Assembly: GCA_021498095.1 (NCBI GenBank)
Contig: JAIZWK010000001.1
Coordinates: forward strand, 652,448 to 716,447
Direction: 5' to 3'
Length of the DNA: 64,000 nucleotides
DNA from: Candidatus Harpocratesius repetitus
GTDB lineage: Archaea > Asgardarchaeota > Lokiarchaeia > Sigyniarchaeales > Promethearchaeaceae
Each line of letters opens with the position of its first letter. The stretch's first letter is position 1. Below are positions 55,139 to 64,000 of this stretch, piece after piece. The position numbers and the translations under genes are program-made. Under the pieces are notes generated by a model, which saw only the letters and a program-made list of their open reading frames with translations, ran no database searches and was not told where the DNA came from.

Positions 55139-55636
55139 TTAAAATAAAAATGATAAGATTAAAGAAAGCAATAAGAAAGGAATTAAGGGTATTTTTTTCA
55201 TTTTCTTATTTATATGTAATATTTTGAAAAGAATAAGAATAAATATAAAAAAGAAAAAAAAAATAAAGAAATCAGGCAATGAATGAAAAAATAAAGGAAA
55301 AATCAAGAAAAAATCGTATTTTTGAGTTGGATTTATTAAATACAGAAGAACTATTTTAACATCTGCACCCCCCAAATTACCTTTTATGTTTGAAGCAAGA
55401 AATATTAAAAAAACTAATATTTTAAATAGCAGAATATATGCATCCAGTTTATACTCTTGAATAAAAATAAAAAAAAGGGAGAAGATAGAATTTACAATAA
55501 AGGCTTCTGATATTATGATATGATTTATTTTTTGATAAAGGAGATCTTCATAACTAAATATAATAAAAAAAATAACTGTTGATATATTTAAAAGGAAGAA
55601 TAAATCATTATTTATCATATTCATCCCAAAATTCAA
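55139..55636 (-). CDS. Prepilin peptidase, A24 family
   Basis: 165 residues, almost entirely hydrophobic with about five to six spans. The two catalytic Asp are in FSYEDLLYQKINH (near residue 27) and in the GxGD-type motif GGADVKIVLLY (near residue 90). Such aspartyl proteases remove the short leader of prepilins; the Flp-like prepilin of this locus is a natural substrate. Start is uncertain: Met1 overlaps the preceding gene by 29 bases, Met7 reduces this to about 11. Confidence 0.85.
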   Translation of the reverse strand: MNFGMNMINNDLFFLLNISTVIFFIIFSYEDLLYQKINHIIISEAFIVNSIFSLFFIFIQEYKLDAYILLFKILVFLIFLASNIKGNLGGADVKIVLLYLINPTQKYDFFLIFPLFFHSLPDFFIFFFFFIFILILFKILHINKKMKKIPLIPFLLLSLILSFLF

Positions 55637-55904
55637 TTAGGTTTTTTATTGCTCTTGCTTTTATATTTTCATCGCGAAATCGATATATTTTTATTCTTCC
55701 AAAACACTTTTCTTCAATCAATTTAGCTTTTATTAGAAATTTTAAATGATTTTTGACACTATTATGATTTAAACCAGATAAATTTACTATATTTGATATA
55801 TTTGTTTCATGGGTAATTACTAGAATTTTTATTATTTTCGTTCTTCCCTTGGATGCAAATATATCTTCAATGTTAAGACCTGGTTCTTTGATTATAGTTT
55901 GCAT
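55608..55904 (-). CDS. Winged-helix (ArsR-like) transcription regulator
   Basis: 98 residues. The central part ASKGRTKIIKILVITHETNISNIVNLSGLNHNSVKNHLKFLIKAKLIEEKCFGRIKIYRFRDEN is a classical winged helix with recognition helix around LNHNSVKNHLKFL and a basic wing. No metal-binding Cys pair. It lies between the Orc1-like and prepilin-peptidase genes and overlaps the latter, so it is part of the same transcript and may regulate it. Confidence 0.85.
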   Translation of the reverse strand: MQTIIKEPGLNIEDIFASKGRTKIIKILVITHETNISNIVNLSGLNHNSVKNHLKFLIKAKLIEEKCFGRIKIYRFRDENIKARAIKNLIEFWDEYDK

Positions 55905-55913
55905 GATAAATAA

Positions 55914-57119
55914 TCACATCTGGGAATTAAAACTTCGAATTTTGTTACCCAATTTCTTATGCATTGTTTCAATGGGTAGATCATTAATTGAAATAAACGA
56001 TTTTCTCCCTTTGATATTTTTTGAGATTGTATTAATTGAAATTAATCCAAAATTTGCAAAATGCTGAAGATAAATCCATAATTGAGTATTTTTTCTCGGA
56101 GTTTTGTGTAAATTTAAACAAAGTTTTCCATAATTCTCTTTAATTTCAACAAAAGTTATTTTAGATTCACCAAAGTCAATAATTGAATCTAAAATTGAGA
56201 ATAACAAAATATTTTCATGTAAATTTAACGAGTCAATAATATCAAATTGTAAATTTGGAATAATATTATTTAAAGCGCTATCAATTTCTTTCTTAGAAAC
56301 CTTATCAAGTTCTTTAGATTCAGCAATTTTTGTAGAATTTCTGATAATATTTAAGCCTTTTCTGATGTCTCCTGAACTTTCAATTTGTGATGCAATATAT
56401 TCAATTAATTCTGTGGAAAATACATCTTGTTTTATAGAAATTTTAATTCTTGCTGATAGAATATCAATAATTTGATTTTTTGTATATTTTTTTAATGAAA
56501 TGATATTACCTTGAAGAGTACTTTTCGTTGAATCATCTAAATTTCCTAAAAGGATTAAATTTCGAACAATGATTATAAGTGAAATAAAATTTTTTCTATC
56601 ATAATTGGTCTCATTTAAGCGAGAAAGACTATAAATTAAATTGAAATTAGAAAATTGGAGATAATTAAGCTCATCTAGAGTCAATACTAGATAAATTTGC
56701 GATTTTTTTAAATAATCTTCTAAAAATGTAATAAGTTCTTGAACTGAATAACCTCGTGAGGAGAATTTGCAATTTAGATGAAAAAATATACGATTTAGAA
56801 TATTGTAAGGCGTTTTTTCTTTTCTACAGTTTATATGGATATATTTAATATTCAAATTTCTTTTTTCTGAAGACATCAATAACATTTTTCCAAATGTTTT
56901 AGCAATAACTGTTTTTCCAATTCCGATTTCCCCTTGAATAGTAACTTTTCTTGAAATTAAGAAAGGATCTTCTAACAGTTTGACAAATATTTTGGAAAGT
57001 AAAATCAATTCTGTCTCTCGATGAATTAAAATATCTGGAATATAATTAATCTCCAAAAATTCTTCATGTAGAAATAACGTTTTCGAAAGAAATTGATCTT
57101 CTAAGTAATTTATCTCCAT
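55914..57119 (-). CDS. Orc1/Cdc6-like AAA+ ATPase
   Basis: 401 residues. YIPDILIHRETELILLSKIF is the N-terminal 'Y-x-P-x-x-x-x-R-E-x-E' entry of Orc1/Cdc6. Walker A GEIGIGKT at 63-70, HINCRKEKTPYNIL, a Walker B-like LVLTLDELNYL, sensor-1-like ISLIIIVRN, and sensor-2 IESSGDIRKGLNIIRNS with a following helical lid. The C-terminal 110 residues (ILDSIIDFGESKITFVEIKENY) look like the winged helix that binds origins. It could be a real initiator or a pilus-locus ATPase derived from one. It lies 84 bases after the prepilin gene. Confidence 0.8.
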   Translation of the reverse strand: MEINYLEDQFLSKTLFLHEEFLEINYIPDILIHRETELILLSKIFVKLLEDPFLISRKVTIQGEIGIGKTVIAKTFGKMLLMSSEKRNLNIKYIHINCRKEKTPYNILNRIFFHLNCKFSSRGYSVQELITFLEDYLKKSQIYLVLTLDELNYLQFSNFNLIYSLSRLNETNYDRKNFISLIIIVRNLILLGNLDDSTKSTLQGNIISLKKYTKNQIIDILSARIKISIKQDVFSTELIEYIASQIESSGDIRKGLNIIRNSTKIAESKELDKVSKKEIDSALNNIIPNLQFDIIDSLNLHENILLFSILDSIIDFGESKITFVEIKENYGKLCLNLHKTPRKNTQLWIYLQHFANFGLISINTISKNIKGRKSFISINDLPIETMHKKLGNKIRSFNSQM

Positions 57120-57203
57120 CTGTTTTGTTCACCAAATAACAAATATTAAGAAATTTGTCGGAGAGTAATTAAAGAAAAAATGGATGGAAGTTTTCTTAAT
57201 TAT

Positions 57204-57425
57204 CTATATTCCTTCAAAATAAGAAATAACAGAAATAAATTGTTCTTCAATCCAATTATAAATATTTGTTACAATTCCAATTAACATTAAAAATAATATT
57301 AAAGATAGCGCAATTAATAATCCAGATTCGAGCATTGATCCTCCTGAATTGTCATTTAATAATAATTTAATTTTCATCCATATTTTTTTTGAGTTCTTAA
57401 TAAGTTTCTTTTTTATCATAATCAT
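57204..57425 (-). CDS. Flp/Tad-like prepilin
   Basis: 73 residues. A basic leader (IKKKLIKNSKKIWMKIKLL) ends in NDNSGGSMLESGLLIALSLILFLMLIGIV. Cleavage between the two Gly leaves GSMLE, with Glu at +5 as required for assembly, then a 20-residue hydrophobic helix and a short tail. This is the class of small Flp-like or archaeal type IV pilins processed by A24 peptidases. It precedes the Orc1-like gene and the assembly genes in one minus-strand run. Confidence 0.7.
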   Translation of the reverse strand: MIMIKKKLIKNSKKIWMKIKLLLNDNSGGSMLESGLLIALSLILFLMLIGIVTNIYNWIEEQFISVISYFEGI

Positions 57426-57781
57426 TAATTTTAAAGAAGAATAAAAATTCCGAAATTTTAAAATTAGCTTTCCACTAATAATATTGTTTAGGATTTAAAG
57501 ATTTACGTTGTTTTATAACAATGAGGAACCTCGCTTCTTATTCTTGACCGAGGGAATTAAAGATGAGAATCTAATCTTAGAATAGAAACGTCTTTGATAT
57601 TACAATGTAATGATTTTTCAAATGAACTGTAATTATCAAATTGAAACGACTAAGATCCTCGAAGAAAGGGAAAAAAAGCGCAAAATTTGTCAAGAGTTTG
57701 CTTTGAGTGTCCCGACTAGTTGGATGTCTTAGTATATATAACAATATACACAAAAAAGCGGGTATTAAATCCATAAACATA
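57426..57781. other. Intergenic between prepilin and PKD genes
   Basis: About 355 bases. Minus-strand frame 57577-57780 (67 codons) begins right after the PKD gene stop but shows no family, and I do not call it. A weak hairpin CCTCG...CGAGG lies near 57532-57553. TATA-like sequences for the prepilin are present around 57470-57490. No repeats typical of a replication origin were recognised near the Orc1-like gene. Confidence 0.35.
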
Positions 57782-60700
57782 TTATATTTTTATTTTTTTT
57801 ATTCTTCTTCTTTTAGGTTTAAACTTGATAATTTTTCGTTTTTTTAAAAAATAAATTCCAAATAGAGCAGACCCAAAACCAAGAAATATTGAAATAGGTT
57901 CTTTAATTGTTTCATAATTAAATTCTACTTTGTATATTTTAGAATATTCATCAATATCTCCGTTAAAATCTAAAATTTTCAATGAAATATTAATAAATTT
58001 ATTTGGGTTTGAAATATAAAGAGTAATTTCACTTGTATTGGTTGAATAAACATTAGAATCAACAAACCAAATTAACTTTCCAGGTTGGTTTCCAATCAAT
58101 CCATCAAAAATAAACTTGATATATGTCTGTCTCTTTACTTTTGAAGTATTTGCGAAAAACGATGAAAATGGGAATAAATCTTTAACTATAGATAAGTTAC
58201 TAAAAATAAAATAATCTTTGTCACCATCAAAATCAAACACATTTAATGAAACGGTATAGTTTCCTGGAGTTTCATAAAAATGTATTGGGTTTCTTTCATT
58301 TGATTTACATCCATCCCCAAAGTTCCAATAATACTGTAGATGTCCATTCCCTTCATTTCCGCAAAATATGAATGCAATTTCTTGCTTTTCTACTGCAGTT
58401 GTGCTATTTATTATAAATTGGGCTGTTGGGAATAAATCTGATAAAACATAAATATTCATATTTTCAATTATTTGGATATCTCCATCCCAATCCTTCACAA
58501 TTAAAGAAATAGAGAAATTTCCTACTTTTTGATATAAATGTACTGGAGTTACTTTACTTGAATTAAAACCATCTCCAAAATCCCAAAAAAATTGAAAAGG
58601 TTCATTTCCATATACTCCTTTTGTTGTAAAATTAATTTTTTGTCCTAAAACTATTTTGCTTGAATTGAGAATACAAGAAATTTTAGGAAATATATCTTCT
58701 TCTACTATTATAGAACATTGAGTTTGGAATTTATCACCATCTGAATCAATAACTAATAAAGTAATAGTATAATTTCCTGATGAAGTAAATATATATAAGA
58801 TACTTACATTCGATGAAATATTTCCATCACTTATATTCCAATAATATGAAAAAGGTAAATTTCCTTGAAATATATTTGCGCTAATTAAAATGGGTGAGTT
58901 TTCAATAATACGACTTGTATTTAACTGAATATTTACTAACGGAGCGAAATCTTCTTTGACAATAATGATATTATGCTTAGCGCATGTGTCAATATCAAAA
59001 TTGATATCCATTATTGAAAGATATATTGAATAAACTCCAGGATTTTGATAAATATGAGATGGATTTTCTAAGGATGAATTAAATCCATCTCCAAAGTCCC
59101 AAAAAAAAGTTACATTTCCATTGCCTATTGATCCAGTAAACCAAAAATATATTATTTGACCAGCAATAATTTCTTCAGAACTAATTGAAAATTGTGCTTG
59201 AGGTATTCTATTTTCTCTTATATCAATTATTGAATAAGTTGAAAAGAAATCACCATTTCCATCCAGAATTTCAATTGAAACATTAAATATCCCTGACATC
59301 ATATAAGAATGGATTGGATTGAGTTCATTTGAAATATTCCCATCCCCAAAATTCCATAAAACTTTAACAGGTTCATTACCAAAACAACCAATAAAATCAA
59401 AAGTAATCTGATCTTCACTAAAATAATCTTTTTGAACAAATGAGATTATCCCTTGAGGTTTTTTATCTTCTTGAATTGAAATGTTTATCGAAATTATATC
59501 GATTTGATCGTTTTTATCTTTTAAAATTAATGTCACTTGATATACTCCAATTTCAGTATAAAAATAACTTGGATCTACCTTCAATGAATGATTTCCATCT
59601 CCAAAATCCCAAAAGAATTTAGTTGGTTCATTTCCTTTTGACCCTGTAAAATTAAATTGAATCTGTTGGTTAACGAATAAAAAATCTTGGTTAATTGTGA
59701 AATTTGCTTGAGGAAGTAAATCAATTCCAATTATTATAGTAATTAAGTAAACTGAAATATCTCCATCACTATCTTGAACTGCAAGACTTACATTATAGAA
59801 ACCTTCAAAAAGATAAATGTGTATAGGATTCGTTATAGTTGAGTTAGCTCCATCTCCAAAGTCCCAAAAGAATTTAGTTGGATCATTTCCTTTTGACCCT
59901 GTGAAATTAAATTGAATCTGTTGATTAACGAATAAAAAATCTTGGTTAATTGTGAAATTTGCTTGAGGAAATAACTCTGTTTCAATTTTTATAGTAATTA
60001 AGTAAACTGAAATATCTCCATCACTATCTTGAACTGCAAGACTTACATTATAGAAACCTTCAAAAAGATAAATGTGTATAGGATTCGTTATAGTTGAGTT
60101 AGCTCCATCTCCAAAGTCCCAAAAGAATTTAGTTGGATCATTTCCTTTTGATCCTGTGAAATTAAATTGAATCTGTTGATTAACGAATAAAAAGTCCTGG
60201 TTAATTGTGAAATTTGCTTGAGGAAGTAAATCAATTCCAATTTTTATAGTAATTAAGTAACTTGAAATATTTCCATCATTATCTTGAAGCGTAAGACTTA
60301 CATTATAAAAACCTTCAAAAAGATAAATGTGTATAGGATTCGTTATAGTCGAGTTAGCTCCATCTCCAAAGTCCCAAAAGAATTTAGTTGGATCATTTCC
60401 TTTTGACCCTGTGAAATTAAATTGAATCTGTTGATTAACGAATAAAAAATCTTGGATAATTGTGAAATTTGCTTGAGGAAGTAAATCAATTCCAATTATT
60501 ATAGTAATTAAGTAAACTGAAATATCTCCATCATTATCTTGAAGCGTAAGACTTACGTTATAGAAACCTTCAAAAAGATAAATGTGTATAGGATTCGTTA
60601 TAGTTGAGTTAGCTCCATCTCCAAAGTCCCAAAAGAATTTAGTTGGATCATTTCCTTTTGACCCTATGAAATTAAATTGAATCTGTTGATTAACGAATAA

Positions 60701-63673
60701 AAAGTCTTGGTTAATTGTGAAATTTGCTTGAGGAAGTAAATCAATTCCAATTTTTATAGTAATTAAGTAAACTGAAATATCTCCATCATTATCTTGAAGC
60801 GTAAGACTTACATTATAAAAACCTTCAAAAAGATAAATGTGTATAGGATTCGTTTCAGTTGAGTTAGCTCCATCTCCAAAGTCCCAAAAGAATTTAGTTG
60901 GATCATTTCCTTTTGACCCTGTGAAATTAAATTGAATCTGTTGATTAACGAATAAAAAGTCTTGGTTAATTGTGAAATTTGCTTGAGGAAGTAAATCAAT
61001 TCCAATTTTTATAGTAATTAAGTAAACTGAAATATCTCCATCATTATCTTGAAGCGTAAGACTTACATTATAAAAACCTTCAAAAAGATAAATGTGTATA
61101 GGATTCGTTATAGTTGAGTTAGCTCCATCTCCAAAGTCCCAAAAGAATTTAGTTGGATCATTTCCTTTTGACCCTGTGAAATTAAATTGAATCTGTTGAT
61201 TAACGAATAAAAAGTTCTGGTTAATTGTGAAATTTGCTTGAGGAAATAACTCTGTTTCAATTTTTATAGTAATTAAGTAAACTGAAATATCTTCATCACT
61301 ATCTTGAACTGCAAGACTTACATTATAGAAACCTTCAAAAAGATAAATGTGTATAGGATTCGTTATAGTTGAGTTAGCTCCATCTCCAAAGTCCCAAAAG
61401 AATTTAGTTGGATCATTTCCTTTTGACCCTGTGAAATTAAATTGAATCTGTTGATTAACGAATAAAAAGTCCTGGTTAATTGTGAAATTTGCTTGAGGAA
61501 GTAAATCAATTCCAATTTTTATAGTAATTAAGTAAACTGAAATATCTCCATCATTATCTTGAAGCGTAAGACTTACATTATAAAAACCTTCAAAAAGATA
61601 AATGTGTATAGGATTCGTTTCAGTTGAGTTAGCTCCATCTCCAAAGTCCCAAAAGAATTTAGTTGGATCATTTCCTTTTGACCCTGTGAAATTAAATTGA
61701 ATCTGTTGATTAACGAATAAAAAATCTTGGATAATTGTGAAATTTGCTTGAGGAAGTAAATCAATTCCAATTTTTATAGTAATTAAGTAAACTGAAATAT
61801 CTCCATCATTATCTTGAAGCGTAAGACTTACATTATAAAAACCTTCAAAAAGATAAATGTGTATAGGATTCGTTTCAGTTGAGTTAGCTCCATCTCCAAA
61901 GTCCCAAAAGAATTTAGTTGGATCATTTCCTTTTGATCCTGTGAAATTAAATTGAATCTGTTGATTAACGAATAAAAAATCTTGGTCAATAGTGAAATTT
62001 GATTGTGGAATTATATTTTTGATTACAACAATATAAGATATCTTTTCACAAGTAATTTGATGTTCTTCTTCATCAGTTATTGTCAATGATATTGAATAAT
62101 TTCCCATTTCACAATAAGAGTGTATTGGGTTAGTTTCAGTTGAGTTAGTTCCATCTCCAAAATCCCAAAACAAAAAAAATAGACCAGTACCAGTTAATCC
62201 TGTAAATTGAAATGAAATATCTTCATTTTCATATGATAAAGTTATATTTGATTTGAAATCAGGGAATAAGGGTCGAAATATTTCTATTGTATTTGATAAA
62301 GAACTAGATACAATTGTTGTTCCAGAAAAAAAAATTCTAAAATAATAAATAGAAATATTTGCAAAATTATCAATTTTTTTCAATTCCGACCAAAGTAATG
62401 CAAAACTTAATTTCGATTGATTATCTTCAAATTTTGAAATTGAAAAATTGAGTGATTCCCATTCTTCATCTATTTTTAATTGTAAATCAAACATTGAAGA
62501 ATTATATTGATAGATGTTTTTTTGCATATTATCTTGAAGAGTAAACATGATAGATTCATTAACTGTAAAATTTTTACAAAAAAGTGTCAAATTCAATGAT
62601 TGTTGATAAAAGTTAATCGAAAATGTGTTATTTATTATGTAATAATTTGAAGAATTTCCCCATAAACTAAAAGAAAAATTTCCGATCTTTTTTGGATTTT
62701 CAAATTTAATATTAGATATATTATATTCTATATTAATTGAGATAAAAACTAAATTTGATCTTAATTCCCATTCAATACCTTCAAGATTTATTGATGAATT
62801 ATTTGAATCTACAACGAAAAAATCAAATTCAATAAAATCATTGTTAACATCAACTTCTTCTGCTGAATTGTTAATGAAATTAATATACGATATACAAGGC
62901 TCTATTTCTACATCTAAAATTATTTGGTTTTTGATAAATTCTTCATTTTCGGGTATATTTAAAACTAGAGTATAGTTTCCTATATCAGTAATATTAAAAT
63001 CAAAGAAATTAATTACTAAAATTCCTGAATTATTTAGTTCATATTGAGAATAATAGGAAACTGTTTCATTTTTAATTAATTCACAAAATAATTCTCCAAA
63101 ATCATATGCTTTGGTCATATTTTCGAATGCAATAATTTGATTTTCATATAATCTGTAGTTATTAAATTCCAAAGAGATTTTCTGATGATTATTAAATAAA
63201 GATGGTGTATATTTTGAAATATTGACACTAGTTGGATATTTGTCAACCACAGAATTACTTGGTTCATCATTAATGTAAAGGAAAAATGTTAAAACTAACC
63301 AATATTGTTTTGTCAACATTCTTTGATTCAATGACAATTCAGTTAAGTTAATATTTGTATATAATTCATGATATCCATTATTTTCAGGGCAGTCTATTAT
63401 ATAAATTGATTTTTCAAATAATAGATCGATTGATAGACTTTCTGGGGTTTCATTCAAAAAAAAGATTTTTACTCCTAAATTCTCTGAGGTTTGAGAATAA
63501 TAATTCCAAGTAGCATTTATTTTTATTAATTCATCTATAAAATAGTTTTCTTTATCTGTTTCAATTTTTGGTGGTGGATCTAATGCAAAAAAAGCATTTA
63601 CCACAATAAAATAATCTAAAATCGCCGTTATACAAAGGAAAAGAGTGATTGAAATAATTAAAGTTTTTTTCAT
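57782..63673 (-). CDS. Giant PKD-repeat surface protein
   Basis: 1963 residues. Signal peptide (LIISITLFLCITAILDYFIVVNAFFA), then about 500 residues of beta-rich N-terminal domains with many N-x-S/T sites, then a long chain of roughly 17 PKD domains marked by FFWDFGDGANSTETNPIH and YLFEGFYNVSLTLQD. About nine central copies are nearly identical (85 residues each); those nearer the C-terminus have diverged. It ends with a membrane helix (ISIFLGFGSALFGIYFL) and a strongly basic tail. A membrane-anchored stalk-like adhesin upstream of the pilus genes on the same strand is the likely role. Confidence 0.9.
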   Translation of the reverse strand: MKKTLIISITLFLCITAILDYFIVVNAFFALDPPPKIETDKENYFIDELIKINATWNYYSQTSENLGVKIFFLNETPESLSIDLLFEKSIYIIDCPENNGYHELYTNINLTELSLNQRMLTKQYWLVLTFFLYINDEPSNSVVDKYPTSVNISKYTPSLFNNHQKISLEFNNYRLYENQIIAFENMTKAYDFGELFCELIKNETVSYYSQYELNNSGILVINFFDFNITDIGNYTLVLNIPENEEFIKNQIILDVEIEPCISYINFINNSAEEVDVNNDFIEFDFFVVDSNNSSINLEGIEWELRSNLVFISINIEYNISNIKFENPKKIGNFSFSLWGNSSNYYIINNTFSINFYQQSLNLTLFCKNFTVNESIMFTLQDNMQKNIYQYNSSMFDLQLKIDEEWESLNFSISKFEDNQSKLSFALLWSELKKIDNFANISIYYFRIFFSGTTIVSSSLSNTIEIFRPLFPDFKSNITLSYENEDISFQFTGLTGTGLFFLFWDFGDGTNSTETNPIHSYCEMGNYSISLTITDEEEHQITCEKISYIVVIKNIIPQSNFTIDQDFLFVNQQIQFNFTGSKGNDPTKFFWDFGDGANSTETNPIHIYLFEGFYNVSLTLQDNDGDISVYLITIKIGIDLLPQANFTIIQDFLFVNQQIQFNFTGSKGNDPTKFFWDFGDGANSTETNPIHIYLFEGFYNVSLTLQDNDGDISVYLITIKIGIDLLPQANFTINQDFLFVNQQIQFNFTGSKGNDPTKFFWDFGDGANSTITNPIHIYLFEGFYNVSLAVQDSDEDISVYLITIKIETELFPQANFTINQNFLFVNQQIQFNFTGSKGNDPTKFFWDFGDGANSTITNPIHIYLFEGFYNVSLTLQDNDGDISVYLITIKIGIDLLPQANFTINQDFLFVNQQIQFNFTGSKGNDPTKFFWDFGDGANSTETNPIHIYLFEGFYNVSLTLQDNDGDISVYLITIKIGIDLLPQANFTINQDFLFVNQQIQFNFIGSKGNDPTKFFWDFGDGANSTITNPIHIYLFEGFYNVSLTLQDNDGDISVYLITIIIGIDLLPQANFTIIQDFLFVNQQIQFNFTGSKGNDPTKFFWDFGDGANSTITNPIHIYLFEGFYNVSLTLQDNDGNISSYLITIKIGIDLLPQANFTINQDFLFVNQQIQFNFTGSKGNDPTKFFWDFGDGANSTITNPIHIYLFEGFYNVSLAVQDSDGDISVYLITIKIETELFPQANFTINQDFLFVNQQIQFNFTGSKGNDPTKFFWDFGDGANSTITNPIHIYLFEGFYNVSLAVQDSDGDISVYLITIIIGIDLLPQANFTINQDFLFVNQQIQFNFTGSKGNEPTKFFWDFGDGNHSLKVDPSYFYTEIGVYQVTLILKDKNDQIDIISINISIQEDKKPQGIISFVQKDYFSEDQITFDFIGCFGNEPVKVLWNFGDGNISNELNPIHSYMMSGIFNVSIEILDGNGDFFSTYSIIDIRENRIPQAQFSISSEEIIAGQIIYFWFTGSIGNGNVTFFWDFGDGFNSSLENPSHIYQNPGVYSIYLSIMDINFDIDTCAKHNIIIVKEDFAPLVNIQLNTSRIIENSPILISANIFQGNLPFSYYWNISDGNISSNVSILYIFTSSGNYTITLLVIDSDGDKFQTQCSIIVEEDIFPKISCILNSSKIVLGQKINFTTKGVYGNEPFQFFWDFGDGFNSSKVTPVHLYQKVGNFSISLIVKDWDGDIQIIENMNIYVLSDLFPTAQFIINSTTAVEKQEIAFIFCGNEGNGHLQYYWNFGDGCKSNERNPIHFYETPGNYTVSLNVFDFDGDKDYFIFSNLSIVKDLFPFSSFFANTSKVKRQTYIKFIFDGLIGNQPGKLIWFVDSNVYSTNTSEITLYISNPNKFINISLKILDFNGDIDEYSKIYKVEFNYETIKEPISIFLGFGSALFGIYFLKKRKIIKFKPKRRRIKKIKI
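59606..61990 (-). repeat. Tandem array of 255-bp PKD units
   Basis: The marker gtcccaaaag of each unit recurs at 59861, 60116, 60371, 60626, 60881, 61136, 61391, 61646 and 61901, always exactly 255 bp apart; a partly diverged unit is at 59606. Differences between units are few and combine in several ways (two alternative linkers, IGIDLLP or IETELFP), which indicates shuffling or gene conversion. Confidence 0.93.
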
Positions 63674-63794
63674 AAAATTTTCTTATTTTTTTTATTTTAA
63701 AGTCCGATAGAACACAATGTTCAAATTATTTGAGAGCATAATTGAATCATAAAATTCAAATTATTAGGTTTATTGTCTTCTTTTGGTGTTAACT

Positions 63795-63995
63795 ATGGGA
63801 AAAGTAAGACCTGTGTTTATTAAAAAAGTTTCAAAAGAACTTGTAGAAAAATATCCCGATGTATTTTCAGTAGATTTCGAAGAAAATAAAAAGCTTCTTC
63901 AAAAATATACAGTTATTCAATCTAAATTGGTAAGAAATCGAGTTGCTGGATATCTTACTCATTTAATGAAAAACTGGAAAGAAAAAATTGAATGA
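63795..63995 (+). CDS. rps17e: Ribosomal protein eS17
   Basis: 66 residues from ATG 63795, with GGTG (63785-63788) upstream; a TTG four codons earlier is less likely. MGKVRPVFIKKVSKELVEKYPDVFSVDFEENKKLL and LVRNRVAGYLTHLMKNW are typical of the archaeal/eukaryotic small-subunit protein eS17. It is divergent from the PKD gene and ends near the right edge of the window. Confidence 0.92.
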   Translation: MGKVRPVFIKKVSKELVEKYPDVFSVDFEENKKLLQKYTVIQSKLVRNRVAGYLTHLMKNWKEKIE

Positions 63996-64000
63996 TATCG

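Noticed and set aside
57577..57780. 67-codon frame immediately after the PKD gene
   Set aside because: No recognisable features and biased Phe/Leu content; probably chance.
57120..57781. Replication origin next to the Orc1/Cdc6-like gene
   Set aside because: The gaps are A+T-rich, but no repeated origin-recognition boxes could be seen; needs a skew plot and motif search.
59606..61990. Regular repeats considered as a CRISPR-like array
   Set aside because: The 255-bp period is in frame and encodes PKD domains; there are no short repeats with unique spacers, and no cas genes are seen in the window.

Overview
The window is very A+T-rich and clearly archaeal. It carries an intron-containing tRNA-Ile, SelB, ABCE1, class I lysyl-tRNA synthetase, PyrI, an Orc1/Cdc6-like ATPase, archaeal-type ribosomal proteins (uL3, uL4, uL23, eS17), a DUF2095 protein and a beta-CASP RNase. 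A Roadblock/LC7 protein, a small Ras/MglA-like GTPase, a SelB that looks close to eukaryotic eEFSec, zinc-ribbon coiled-coil proteins and a bacterial-type group II intron point to an Asgard archaeon, most likely Lokiarchaeia-like. That placement is inference from gene content, not from a phylogeny.

Layout. 1-3.4 kb: minus-strand cytosolic genes (secernin-like hydrolase, TraB-like protein, small GTPase, hypotheticals). 3.7 kb: split tRNA-Ile(GAU). 4-6.4 kb: a beta-helix surface protein. 6.7-12.8 kb: a five-gene ABC import operon (binding protein, fused double permease, two different ATPases, PhoU/DUF47 protein) behind a TATA box and a palindrome. 13.1-16.5 kb: a purine/methylthioadenosine salvage operon (MTA phosphorylase, hypoxanthine phosphoribosyltransferase, adenine deaminase) in which the three enzymes form one linear route from MTA to IMP. 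16.7-22.3 kb: aCPSF2-like RNase, Nudix hydrolase, zinc-ribbon coiled-coil protein, SelB and a Roadblock protein. 22.4-24.8 kb: a surface protein made of three nearly identical 172-residue repeats, followed by a DUF4430 protein.

24.8-41.7 kb is a mixed housekeeping and envelope region: HIT, Nif3-like, ThyX, DUF2095, two paralogous ribbon-helix-helix regulators flanking a pair of membrane proteins, a Rqc2/NFACT protein, an LVIVD-type propeller, PyrI, a kinase-like protein, a YkgJ protein and a large membrane-anchored subtilase. 41.7-47.7 kb is a translation block: LysRS-I, ABCE1, uL3-uL4-uL23. The ribosomal run stops after uL23. A group II intron whose maturase has one in-frame amber codon follows directly, then about 1.2 kb of decayed DNA with a transposase remnant.

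51.1-63.7 kb is a long minus-strand block that looks like a type IV/Tad-like pilus system: a Flp-like prepilin, an Orc1/Cdc6-like ATPase, a winged-helix protein, an A24 prepilin peptidase, a VirB11/TadA-type ATPase, a small membrane protein and a TadC/FlaJ-type platform protein. It is preceded by a 1963-residue PKD-repeat surface protein with a 255-bp tandem array. The embedding of a replication-initiator-like ATPase and a regulator in a pilus locus is the most unusual arrangement in the window. The window ends with eS17 on the plus strand.
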